A stretch of 8,723 nucleotides of DNA from Comamonadaceae bacterium (lineage in GTDB: Bacteria > Pseudomonadota > Gammaproteobacteria > Burkholderiales > Burkholderiaceae_C), in contig JAHEBY010000090.1 of NCBI GenBank assembly GCA_024642025.1, positions 1 to 8,723 on the forward strand, written 5' to 3'. The translations under genes and the position numbers were made by a program. Positions 1-7,054 of the stretch are shown piece by piece (within the stretch, counting starts at the first letter, position 1; the number at the start of each line of letters is the position of its first letter). The notes beneath the pieces were generated by a model. It did not search any database, was not told where the DNA came from, and saw nothing but the letters and a program-made list of their open reading frames with translations.

Positions 1-2265
1 GCGATCAACAAGTTTGACCGCAAAGGCGCGCTCGATGCGCTGCGGGACGTGAGCAAGCAGGTTCAGCGCAATCGCGAGGCCTGGACTACGCCGCAGGAGC
101 AGATGCCGGTCTTCGGCACCATGGCCGCGCGGTTCAATGACGATGGCGTCACAGCGCTTTACCTGGCCCTGAAAGCCCGCTTGGGCGAAATGGGATTTGC
201 CCTCAATAAAAGCGGCTCCCAAGATGCGCCAGTCAATTCCCGAGGGCTTTTGGCGCCCGTAAGCGTGCGCCACAGTACAAATCAGACGCCTGTCGTCCCA
301 GCTGCGCGCACACGATATCTGGCCGAGATTTCGGAGACGGTTCGGGCCTACAAGCAGCGCACGGTTGAGCAGGCTCAACTTGCGCGAGAGATACAGCAGC
401 TCAGAGCGGCGGCCGAAATGCTGAAAATCGGCAAGCCGGACAAGGCGCGCGCCGCAGAGGCTGCGTTGGATTTGGCAGAAAAACGTGAGGCGGCGCAAGA
501 CGTTTCTGCCACGAAGCTGCTCGCACAGTGGCCCACCATGAAGCAGGCTTATGGTGGCGAGGAATATGTCGTCAAAATTCGGGACAAGGAAATACGGACA
601 TCGTTGGTGACACAGACACTATCGGGCACACCAGTCCGAAAGGTTGCTTTGCCGCGCTATGAAGACGACGGTGAAATCCTGAAGTGGCTGATGCTTGACA
701 ACGTACCCGGCAGCTACCCATACACGGCGGGCACTTTTGCGTTCAAGCGTGAAAACGAAGACCCAACACGAATGTTTGCCGGAGAGGGGGACGCATTTCG
801 CACCAACAAGCGCTTCAAGTTGCTCAGCGCCGGTATGGACGCCAAGCGACTTTCCACCGCCTTTGACTCCGTCACGCTCTACGGCAATGACCCGGACGCC
901 AGGCCCGACATTTATGGAAAGGTGGGGAACTCGGGAGTCAGCATCGCCACGCTTGACGACATGAAGGTTCTGTACGGTGGCTTTGATCTTTGTAGCCCTG
1001 CAACCAGCGTCAGCATGACCATCAACGGTCCGGCGCCCACGATTCTGGCCATGTTCATGAATACGGCCATTGACCAAAATCTGGACAAATTCAAAGCCGA
1101 AAATGGCCGGGAACCAACAGACACAGAAACCGCGAAAATTAAAGAATGGGTATTGGCCAACGTTCGAGGCACGGTTCAGGCCGATATCCTGAAGGAAGAT
1201 CAGGGTCAAAACACCTGCATCTTCTCCACCGAGTTTTCACTTAAGGTGATGGGCGATATTGCGGGATATTTTGTGCATCACAATGTGCGAAATTTCTACA
1301 GTGTCTCAATTAGCGGCTATCACATTGCAGAAGCAGGCGCAAACCCTGTTTCTCAACTCGCATTCACGCTTTCGAACGGCTTCACGTTCGTGGAGGCCTA
1401 TTTGGCGAGAGGCATGCACATTGACGATTTCGCGCCGAATCTGAGCTTCTTCTTTAGCAATGGTATGGACGCGGAATACACGGTGATGGGCCGCGTGGCC
1501 CGCCGTATCTGGGCGGTGGCCATGAAAGAGCGTTACGGTGCCAACGAGCGAAGTCAGAAACTCAAATACCACATCCAGACCAGCGGGCGGTCTCTGCATG
1601 CGCAGGAAATCCAGTTCAATGACATCCGTACGACTTTACAGGCACTGATTGCGATTTACGACAATTGCAACAGTCTGCACACCAATGCGTTTGATGAGGC
1701 CATCACGACACCTACCGAAGACAGTGTGCGCCGCGCCATGGCCATTCAACTCATCATCAATCGCGAGTGGGGTCTCTCAAAAAATGAAAACCCATCGCAA
1801 GGCGCGTTCATCATTGAAGAACTGACAGAACTTGTCGAAGAGGCCGTGCTGAGGGAGTTTGAAAACATTGCCGAGCGCGGCGGTGTGCTCGGCGCGATGG
1901 AAACCGGTTACCAGCGTGGTCGAATTCAAGACGAGAGCATGCACTATGAAATGCTCAAGCACACGGGTGAGTTGCCCATCGTCGGTGTAAACACCTTTCG
2001 AAACCCTCATGGTGACCAGGTTCAGGACAAGCTTGAGCTAGCCCGATCAACGGATGAAGAAAAGCAGAGTCAACTCAAGCGCCTGAGTGATTTCCATGCC
2101 CGCCATGCAGGCGAGTCACCCGACATGCTCAAGCGTCTTCAAAAGGCTGCTATTGATAACAGCAATGTTTTCGAGGTCCTGATGGATGCTGTGCGCGTGT
2201 GCTCTCTGGGGCAAATTACCAACGCGCTCTTTGAGGTGGGTGGGCAATACCGCCGCAACATGTAG
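1..2265 (+). CDS. icmF: Fused isobutyryl-CoA mutase IcmF (5' end missing)
   Basis: This is the C-terminal part of IcmF, the adenosylcobalamin-dependent mutase that carries its G-protein chaperone in the same chain and interconverts isobutyryl-CoA and n-butyryl-CoA in the cytoplasm. The frame is open from base 1, so the gene begins outside the window; 754 residues are visible, against roughly 1,090 for the family. The missing part should hold the B12-binding domain and most of the G domain. Visible residues 3-6 are NKFD, the guanine-specificity motif of the G domain. A helical linker follows at about 105-170, then the mutase barrel from about 220. The substrate-pocket pair is Phe246 (codon at 736) and Gln403 (codon at 1207), where methylmalonyl-CoA mutase has Tyr and Arg. 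This supports an isobutyryl-type substrate over methylmalonyl-CoA. The 37-bp gap to the convergent neighbour holds no clear terminator. Family assignment is firm; exact substrate is inferred. Confidence 0.95.
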   Translation, partial: AINKFDRKGALDALRDVSKQVQRNREAWTTPQEQMPVFGTMAARFNDDGVTALYLALKARLGEMGFALNKSGSQDAPVNSRGLLAPVSVRHSTNQTPVVPAARTRYLAEISETVRAYKQRTVEQAQLAREIQQLRAAAEMLKIGKPDKARAAEAALDLAEKREAAQDVSATKLLAQWPTMKQAYGGEEYVVKIRDKEIRTSLVTQTLSGTPVRKVALPRYEDDGEILKWLMLDNVPGSYPYTAGTFAFKRENEDPTRMFAGEGDAFRTNKRFKLLSAGMDAKRLSTAFDSVTLYGNDPDARPDIYGKVGNSGVSIATLDDMKVLYGGFDLCSPATSVSMTINGPAPTILAMFMNTAIDQNLDKFKAENGREPTDTETAKIKEWVLANVRGTVQADILKEDQGQNTCIFSTEFSLKVMGDIAGYFVHHNVRNFYSVSISGYHIAEAGANPVSQLAFTLSNGFTFVEAYLARGMHIDDFAPNLSFFFSNGMDAEYTVMGRVARRIWAVAMKERYGANERSQKLKYHIQTSGRSLHAQEIQFNDIRTTLQALIAIYDNCNSLHTNAFDEAITTPTEDSVRRAMAIQLIINREWGLSKNENPSQGAFIIEELTELVEEAVLREFENIAERGGVLGAMETGYQRGRIQDESMHYEMLKHTGELPIVGVNTFRNPHGDQVQDKLELARSTDEEKQSQLKRLSDFHARHAGESPDMLKRLQKAAIDNSNVFEVLMDAVRVCSLGQITNALFEVGGQYRRNM

Positions 2266-2302
2266 CGCGACTATCTGCCGTTACCAACTTTTAGCACCGC
2301 GC

Positions 2303-2563
2303 CTAGTTGGGAAGGTGTGCGGCGATTTCAGCGTCGATGCTGTCGTCGTCCAGAATTGAATCAATTTCCGCGTCGATTTCGGCGTCAAAAGCTGCACGGG
2401 CGGCAAGTTCAGCCTTGCAATAGGGGATCAAGGGCTTGTCCAGAGGGCAGAGTTTGCGACGGCGCAAACCACTGAGCTGGTGCGATTCTTCCATGGCGCG
2501 AAGCACCATCTCTGGCTCCATCATCAAAGTGAAGGGGTTCAGGGCAACTGTTTGGGTTCTCAT
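2303..2563 (-). CDS. Small protein of unknown function with DAEI repeats
   Basis: I do not recognise a characterised family. The product is 86 residues with no signal peptide or membrane segment. Its N-terminus (MRTQTVALNPFTLMM) is uncharged apart from one Arg. A basic patch (RRRK, residues 34-37) leads into a CPLDKPLIPYCK segment with two cysteines, and the C-terminus is strongly acidic with three DAEI units at 60-63, 64-67 and 77-80. I chose the ATG at 2561-2563 because AAAGG lies about 9 nt upstream; an ATG three codons earlier (2572) has that same AAAGG directly against it, which is poor spacing. A candidate promoter lies upstream (2612-2640). The gene is convergent with icmF and lies on the same strand as dbpA, downstream of it. 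The similarity of its start to small hypothetical proteins of Burkholderiales is an impression from memory. The ORF with promoter and ribosome site makes a real gene likely; function is unknown. Confidence 0.65.
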   Translation of the reverse strand: MRTQTVALNPFTLMMEPEMVLRAMEESHQLSGLRRRKLCPLDKPLIPYCKAELAARAAFDAEIDAEIDSILDDDSIDAEIAAHLPN

Positions 2564-2611
2564 GGCGGGCATCCTTTGTAGAGTGGCGCCTCAAAGTTGA
2601 CGCCTGGGATA

Positions 2612-2640
2612 ACTGTATGCCCGCACCTCTGGATTGTGAA
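2612..2640 (-). promoter_or_regulatory. Candidate sigma-70 promoter for the small DAEI-repeat gene
   Basis: Read on the minus strand, TTCACA (2635-2640, 5 of 6 to the -35 consensus) is followed after exactly 17 bp by TACAGT (2612-2617, 4 of 6 to the -10 consensus). Transcription would start near 2605 and give a leader of about 40 nt ahead of the ATG at 2563. It would let the small gene be expressed independently of dbpA, whose stop lies at 2696-2698. Assigned by eye only. Confidence 0.35.
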
Positions 2641-2695
2641 GTCAGCGAACCGCCAAAGCGTCTGTAAGAAGTTGCCCTACAGTGCTCACGCTCAA

Positions 2696-4102
2696 CTATT
2701 CGGCCTGCATCACTCGCACCTTCACGTTTTTTCCCTTGATCTTGCCAGCGTTGAGCTTGGCGCAGGCAGCCGTTGCGATGTCGCGAACCACGGCAACGAA
2801 CGTGCAAAACTCTGTAACCTGAATTTTTCCGATCTGATCGCGTGAATAGGCAACACCGCCTTCGGCGCCGGTTAGCGCACCAAGCACATCGCCCGGGCGA
2901 ATTTTTTCCTTGCGACCGCCAAGAATCTGCAGAGTAACCATGGGCGGAAGCAAGGGGCCATTGCCGGCAGTTGAAAGGTCTTCAACTTTGTCCCAGACTG
3001 AGGACAGGCTTTGATACTGCTCAATTTTACCGACGGACCCCATCTCGTTCATGCTGGCAAGGCTCAGTGCCAATCCCGCCTCTCCGGCCCGCCCGGTACG
3101 TCCCACCCGGTGCACATGCACCTCCGGGTCGGGGGAGATATCGACATTGATCACCGCTTCAAGCTGTGAAATATCAAGCCCGCGGGACGCAACGTCGGTT
3201 GCCACGAGAACGGAACAACTGCGGTTGGCGAACTGTGCCAGCACCTGGTCACGCTCGCGCTGTTCCAGCTCGCCGTAGAGCGCCAGTGCATGGAAGCCCT
3301 GGGCCTGGAGGTACGAAACGACATGTTTGCATTGCTGTTTGGTGTTGCAAAACGCCAATGTACTCACCGGACGGTAGTGATTTAGCATTTGTGCGACAAC
3401 CGGAATGCGGCTTTCGCGTGTGACCTCATAAAAGCGTTGTTCTATCGAACCCTGCACATCCTGTTGTTTCACCTCAATGCTGACGGGTGAATTCATGAAC
3501 TGGGTTGCCAACTTGTTGATGCCTTCCGGATACGTGGCTGAGAACAAGAGTGTCTGTCGCTCTTTGGGCACCTGCTTTATGACCGTGGCAATGTCTTCGA
3601 AAAAGCCCATATCAAGCATCCGGTCTGCTTCGTCCAGCACCAGAGTGTTCAGGTTGTCCAGATTCAAGTAACCCCGAGCGAGATGATCCATGACGCGTCC
3701 GGGCGTTCCGACCACGATGTGGGCACCGTGTTCAAGAGACGCCCGCTGTCCCCGCAGTGCAATCCCACCGCACAACGTGACCACCTTGATGTTGTCAGCC
3801 GCCCGGGCCAGGCGACGGATTTCTGTCGTCACCTGGTCTGCCAATTCGCGGGTCGGGCACAAAACCATGGCCTGAACGGCAAACCAGCGTGGGTTTAGCC
3901 GGGCCAGCAGCGCAAGTGCAAATGCGGCCGTTTTGCCACTGCCGGTCTGGGCCTTTGCAATCAGGTCGCTGCCCTTGAGCGCCTCCGGCAAACTGGCCGC
4001 CTGGATCGGTGTCATCGTCAGGTAGCCGAGCTGTTTCAGGTTGTCCAGCGTCGCCATTGAAAGGTCAAGGCCGTCAAAGGTCGGCTGCAAAGGCGTTGTC
4101 AT
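2696..4102 (-). CDS. dbpA: ATP-dependent RNA helicase DbpA
   Basis: DbpA is a cytoplasmic DEAD-box helicase that acts in large-subunit ribosome assembly and is targeted to hairpin 92 of 23S rRNA by its C-terminal domain. The 468-residue product is close to the E. coli length (457). The motifs appear in order: Q motif with Phe9 and TPIQ 31-34, motif I AQTGSGKT 51-58, Ia PTRELA 83-88, Ib TPGR 133-136, II DEAD 157-160, III SAT 188-190, V ATDVASRGLDI 301-311, and VI HRVGRTGRAG 331-340. The C-terminal part from about 387 carries GGRKEKIRPGDVLGAL and GKIKGK, which mark DbpA rather than RhlE or SrmB. The ATG at 4102 is preceded by GAGG with no spacer, a weak site. The next Met (residue 16) would remove the conserved Phe of the Q motif, so the longer start is kept. 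The gene is divergent from the M14 gene. Confidence 0.95.
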   Translation of the reverse strand: MTTPLQPTFDGLDLSMATLDNLKQLGYLTMTPIQAASLPEALKGSDLIAKAQTGSGKTAAFALALLARLNPRWFAVQAMVLCPTRELADQVTTEIRRLARAADNIKVVTLCGGIALRGQRASLEHGAHIVVGTPGRVMDHLARGYLNLDNLNTLVLDEADRMLDMGFFEDIATVIKQVPKERQTLLFSATYPEGINKLATQFMNSPVSIEVKQQDVQGSIEQRFYEVTRESRIPVVAQMLNHYRPVSTLAFCNTKQQCKHVVSYLQAQGFHALALYGELEQRERDQVLAQFANRSCSVLVATDVASRGLDISQLEAVINVDISPDPEVHVHRVGRTGRAGEAGLALSLASMNEMGSVGKIEQYQSLSSVWDKVEDLSTAGNGPLLPPMVTLQILGGRKEKIRPGDVLGALTGAEGGVAYSRDQIGKIQVTEFCTFVAVVRDIATAACAKLNAGKIKGKNVKVRVMQAE

Positions 4103-4118
4103 CCTCGTATTATCGATG

Positions 4119-4145
4119 TAGACAGTTTTGGGGGCTTCCTAAAAT
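4119..4145 (+). promoter_or_regulatory. Candidate promoter for the M14 carboxypeptidase gene
   Basis: TAGACA (4119-4124) and TAAAAT (4140-4145) each match 5 of 6 bases of the sigma-70 boxes, but the spacer is 15 bp, shorter than the usual 16-18. A start near 4152 would give a leader of about 30 nt. The site sits in the 78-bp gap shared with divergent dbpA. I found no equally good pair for dbpA on the other strand. Confidence 0.3.
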
Positions 4146-4180
4146 GACTCGCTTCTCCCCGCCATTTCTACAACCGACCC

Positions 4181-5338
4181 ATGCATATCTCATCTTCGTT
4201 TGATTCGGGTGCCATTGATGTCGTCGACGCCACTGTTCCTGGCGACATCCAGTTGCGTATCCGCTCAGACAACGCCGCTGAATTCGCACAATGGTTTCAC
4301 TTTCGTCTGCAGGATGCTAAAGACCTTGGTGTCTGCCTTCGATTTTTGAATGCGGGCGCGTGTGCCTATCCAAAAGGCTGGGAAAACTATCGCGTTGTAG
4401 CCAGTTATGACCGAAAAAACTGGTTCCGCATCGAAACAACGTACGACGGTGCCGTCATGGCCGCGCAGATGACACCAGAGGCGCAAAGCGTGTATTTCGC
4501 GTATTTCGAACCGTATTCGTATGAGCGACACCTGGATTTGATTGGCACAGCCGCCAAGTGCGAGCATGTCGCTATTGTTTGCCTCGGGCAAACCGTCGAG
4601 GCGCGCGACATGAATTTATTGCGTATTACAAATGCGGGTAGCAAAACCCCTGAGGGTCAAAAAAAGAAAATCTGGCTGATTGCCAGGCAGCATCCGGGTG
4701 AATCCATGGCCGAGTGGTTTGCTGAAGGATTTTTGGAGCGACTCATAGATCAGGATGATTCGGTCAGCCGAACTCTGCTGGAGGAATGCATCTTTTACGT
4801 CGTGCCCAATATGAACCCAGACGGTGCGGTGCGCGGGAACCTGCGCACGAACGCGGCTGGAGTCAATTTAAACCGCGAATGGCAGTCCCCCACTGTTGAA
4901 AAATCGCCCGAAGTCTTTCTGGTTCGCACCGCCATGCTTCAAACTGGCGTTGACATGTTTCTGGATGCGCATGGTGACGAGGGCCTGCCGTACAACTTTG
5001 TCGTGGGCTCAGAGGGGACAGCCAGCTATTCGCCCCGCCGCGCGGGTCTGGAAGACAGGTTCAAATCCGCCTGGGTTGCCTCCTGCCCCGACTTTCAGAC
5101 CAGGCATGGATACGATAAGTCTCGCCCTAGCACGGGCAACCTCAGTCTGGCGACCAACTGGGTCGCTCAGCAGTTTGACTGTCTGGCCTTCACGATAGAA
5201 ATGCCATTCAAGGACAATGCTGACTTGCCGAACCCTCTGACAGGCTGGAGCGCGGAACGGTCGAAGCGACTGGGCGCCAGTGTGCGGATACCGTTGCTGA
5301 CCGTCATCGACGAACTTCGCCAGGTTTCTCAGGCGTAG
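4181..5338 (+). CDS. M14 zinc carboxypeptidase, cytosolic-carboxypeptidase (CCP) type
   Basis: This is a metallocarboxypeptidase of the CCP/Nna1 branch of M14 (M14-type N-terminal domain plus catalytic domain), 385 residues, with no signal peptide, so cytoplasmic. The N-terminal beta-sandwich-like region spans roughly 1-130. The catalytic domain shows the zinc ligands His171 and Glu174 in RQHPGES and His264 in LDAHGDE. The substrate-binding Asn231-Arg232 lie in GVNLNREW, with Arg222 as a likely counterpart of carboxypeptidase A Arg127, and the catalytic Glu340 lies in FTIEMPF. HPGE is typical of the CCP branch. Eukaryotic members remove glutamates from tubulin and other proteins; the bacterial substrate is not established. 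The ATG at 4181 is the only start available, since an in-frame TGA lies at 4145-4147 with no start codon between, yet no Shine-Dalgarno sequence is visible. The 3' end overlaps gshA by 10 bp. Family is firm; substrate is unknown. Confidence 0.93.
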   Translation: MHISSSFDSGAIDVVDATVPGDIQLRIRSDNAAEFAQWFHFRLQDAKDLGVCLRFLNAGACAYPKGWENYRVVASYDRKNWFRIETTYDGAVMAAQMTPEAQSVYFAYFEPYSYERHLDLIGTAAKCEHVAIVCLGQTVEARDMNLLRITNAGSKTPEGQKKKIWLIARQHPGESMAEWFAEGFLERLIDQDDSVSRTLLEECIFYVVPNMNPDGAVRGNLRTNAAGVNLNREWQSPTVEKSPEVFLVRTAMLQTGVDMFLDAHGDEGLPYNFVVGSEGTASYSPRRAGLEDRFKSAWVASCPDFQTRHGYDKSRPSTGNLSLATNWVAQQFDCLAFTIEMPFKDNADLPNPLTGWSAERSKRLGASVRIPLLTVIDELRQVSQA

Positions 5339-6891
5339 TAGGCGGCGACGTGGTCTTCAAAGCGCCGCTGCGGCAACGCTTCGAGGTGCCGTAACTCCGC
5401 AATTGATTCCTGCACACTGTTCGCGAATGTCGCATCCGTCCTGGCGTCCAACAGTTGTGCCAGGAATCCCGCATGATGCTCCCGGGATTGCGCCATGGCG
5501 TACTTGAAGTACCCATTGTGCTCACGTGCGGCAGCCAACACCCGTGCTGACGGGGTTAGATCGGGACGATCCACGCGTTCGCGAAGGGATTTCATGGTTG
5601 CCGCATAGGTGTTTCCGCCGTAGGCTGCGTCGAGCATCTCCACAAAGGGCTGCATATCGTCAAACAATGCATGGGCGATAGGGCGCATGGGCTGCTCGCG
5701 GTTGTGCACCAGCAGGTTGAGATCGGGTTGCCGGCCGTGGTTGACGATGCGGGCTTTGTTTTCGTCGTTCTCACCCTGTTCCCGGGCGGTAATGGGCGGA
5801 CTGTCCCGAAACATGCACATCAACAGCAGTACATCTGCAAACACACTTTGCTCGGGCGCTATGCCAATGTCGACAAACGGGTTCAAATCAAACAGGCGAA
5901 CTTCCACATATTCAACGCCATATTTCTTTAACGCCAGCGCAGGGCGCTCACCCGCTTTGGCCACGCGTTTTGGCCGGATGCCGGCATAGAACTCGTTTTC
6001 AATTTGTAGCAGATTTGCATTGAGTTGCTTCCAGTGATCGCCATCCCGTACGCCCAGCGCCTCATAGAAGGGGTCTGGTGTGCGGATGGCTGCCTCCAGT
6101 GCGCGTGTGTATTCCTCCAGTGAATTGAAGCTGACATGCAACTGATCCTGCGCGCGGTTCTGGTAGCCCAAGTCGCTCATGCGCAGGCTGGTCGCATAGC
6201 TGCGATACAAGGTGCCGGGCACCAGCTCCTGCAAGTCCGAACTGCGACCTTGCAGGAACGATTTGCAGATGGCTGGCGAGGCTCCAAACAGATACGGGAT
6301 AAGCCAGCCATAGCGCATGAAATTGCGGATCAAACCGAAGTAGCGGTCGCTCACAAAATCCTGCATGCTGCCCTCCGGGCTGCAGCAGTCACGCAACGCG
6401 ACCCAGAAAGTTTCTGGCAATGACCAGTTGTAGTGTGCGCCAGCGATCGTCTGCATATGCCGCCCGTATCGCAGGCCAAGCCCCTCCCGATAGACCGCCT
6501 TCATTTTTGCGGAGTTCGTGGTCCCGTAGTTGGCAATTGCGATGTCCTTGTCGTCACCGACCACGCAAGGCATGGAGCCTGCCCACATGACTTCGTCCTT
6601 CAGCTGGCGAGCGGTGAAGCGATGGATGTCGCGCAAAAAGCTCAACGGAAACTGAGGGTCTTGCGATGGCGGCGTAATAAATTCAAGCAGCGCCTCGGCA
6701 TAATCGGTGGTGATCCATGGATGGGTGAGCTTGGCGCCCAGCGCAGCCGGATGCGGGGTTTTGGCCAGCTGACCCTCGGCATTGACGCGCAGGCACTCCC
6801 GCTCATAACCGCGGGTGATGCCGCGCAAGACTTGAGCCTGTGCGCGGCCTGAAAACTGTTCGACCGCGTCGCAACAGGTGAACTTCAACAT
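5329..6891 (-). CDS. gshA: Glutamate-cysteine ligase (proteobacterial type 1)
   Basis: GshA joins the gamma-carboxyl of glutamate to cysteine using ATP, the first and rate-limiting step of glutathione synthesis in the cytoplasm. The 520-residue length matches the E. coli enzyme (518). Metal- and substrate-binding residues are visible by alignment from memory: Glu30 and Glu32 in GYERECLRV, Asp63 and Glu70 in TTDYAEALLEFITPP, and Glu330 and Arg332 in VEYVEVRLFDLNPF. MWAGSMPC (102-109) and GLRYGRHMQTIAGAHYNW (139-156) are further hallmark blocks. The ATG at 6891 has AAGGG (6898-6902, minus strand) 6 nt upstream, a good ribosome site. The gene is divergent from the M48-gor pair and convergent with the M14 gene. 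gshB is not in the window. No frameshift or missing catalytic residue is seen. Confidence 0.96.
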   Translation of the reverse strand: MLKFTCCDAVEQFSGRAQAQVLRGITRGYERECLRVNAEGQLAKTPHPAALGAKLTHPWITTDYAEALLEFITPPSQDPQFPLSFLRDIHRFTARQLKDEVMWAGSMPCVVGDDKDIAIANYGTTNSAKMKAVYREGLGLRYGRHMQTIAGAHYNWSLPETFWVALRDCCSPEGSMQDFVSDRYFGLIRNFMRYGWLIPYLFGASPAICKSFLQGRSSDLQELVPGTLYRSYATSLRMSDLGYQNRAQDQLHVSFNSLEEYTRALEAAIRTPDPFYEALGVRDGDHWKQLNANLLQIENEFYAGIRPKRVAKAGERPALALKKYGVEYVEVRLFDLNPFVDIGIAPEQSVFADVLLLMCMFRDSPPITAREQGENDENKARIVNHGRQPDLNLLVHNREQPMRPIAHALFDDMQPFVEMLDAAYGGNTYAATMKSLRERVDRPDLTPSARVLAAAREHNGYFKYAMAQSREHHAGFLAQLLDARTDATFANSVQESIAELRHLEALPQRRFEDHVAAYYA

Positions 6892-6933
6892 GAATAGCCC
6901 TTACGGTGAATTGGGTCGGGCAGTATGGCAGTT

Positions 6934-6953
6934 TTTGCGCGACGTTGCACAAA
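6934..6953. promoter_or_regulatory. Imperfect 20-bp palindrome, possible operator
   Basis: The half-sites TTTGCGCGAC (6934-6943) and GTTGCACAAA (6944-6953) are reverse complements at 8 of 10 positions and meet at a central ACGT. A centred CG and two abutting half-sites are the general form of a dimeric repressor operator. It lies in the divergent gap, 43-62 bp upstream of the gshA start codon, so it could overlap a gshA promoter, although I found no convincing -10/-35 pair there. No regulator is assigned. Confidence 0.25.
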
Positions 6954-6982
6954 GCGTTCGGTCAGCCAAAGTTGCAGAGGGC

Positions 6983-6996
6983 CTATTGACCAATAG
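6983..6996. promoter_or_regulatory. Perfect inverted repeat CTATTG-AC-CAATAG
   Basis: Six-base arms CTATTG (6983-6988) and CAATAG (6991-6996) are perfect reverse complements around a 2-bp spacer. The right arm overlaps a TAGAAT hexamer (6994-6999), which matches 5 of 6 bases of a -10 box facing the M48 gene. The best -35 at suitable spacing is TTGCAG (6972-6977), a poor match. If the promoter is real, a protein bound here would cover the core promoter of the M48-gor unit. Confidence 0.3.
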
Positions 6997-7045
6997 AATC
7001 ATTCAGGGAAATCACTCAGACTCATGCGAATAGCAAATTCGAACC

Positions 7046-7049
7046 GGAG
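7046..7049 (+). promoter_or_regulatory. Ribosome binding site of the M48 gene
   Basis: GGAG lies 5 nt before the ATG at 7055 and fixes the start. The spacer is all cytosines. This start places a signal peptide and lipobox at the N-terminus, which supports it independently. Confidence 0.7.
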
Positions 7050-7054
7050 CCCCC

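Noticed and set aside
619..1209. Open frame of 196 codons on the minus strand inside icmF.
   Set aside because: It lies opposite highly conserved mutase sequence, has no recognisable motifs, and is best explained as a shadow of icmF codon bias.
2284..2310. CCAACT ... AGTTGG inverted repeat between the convergent ends of icmF and the small gene, a possible bidirectional terminator.
   Set aside because: The stem is only 6 bp with a 15-nt loop and no T-run follows on either strand; it also enters the coding end of the small gene.
6433..6852. Open frame of 139 codons on the plus strand opposite the N-terminal part of gshA.
   Set aside because: It covers catalytic, strongly conserved gshA codons and has no family resemblance; a shadow frame.
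6921..6953. Minus-strand CATACT as a -10 box for gshA.
   Set aside because: The hexamer is only 4 of 6 and the best -35 at proper spacing is 3 of 6; too weak to list as a promoter.
6986..7014. TTGACC (6986-6991) as a -35 box for the M48 gene.
   Set aside because: At 16-17 bp spacing the downstream hexamer does not resemble TATAAT. The TTGACC instead forms part of the CTATTG-AC-CAATAG repeat.
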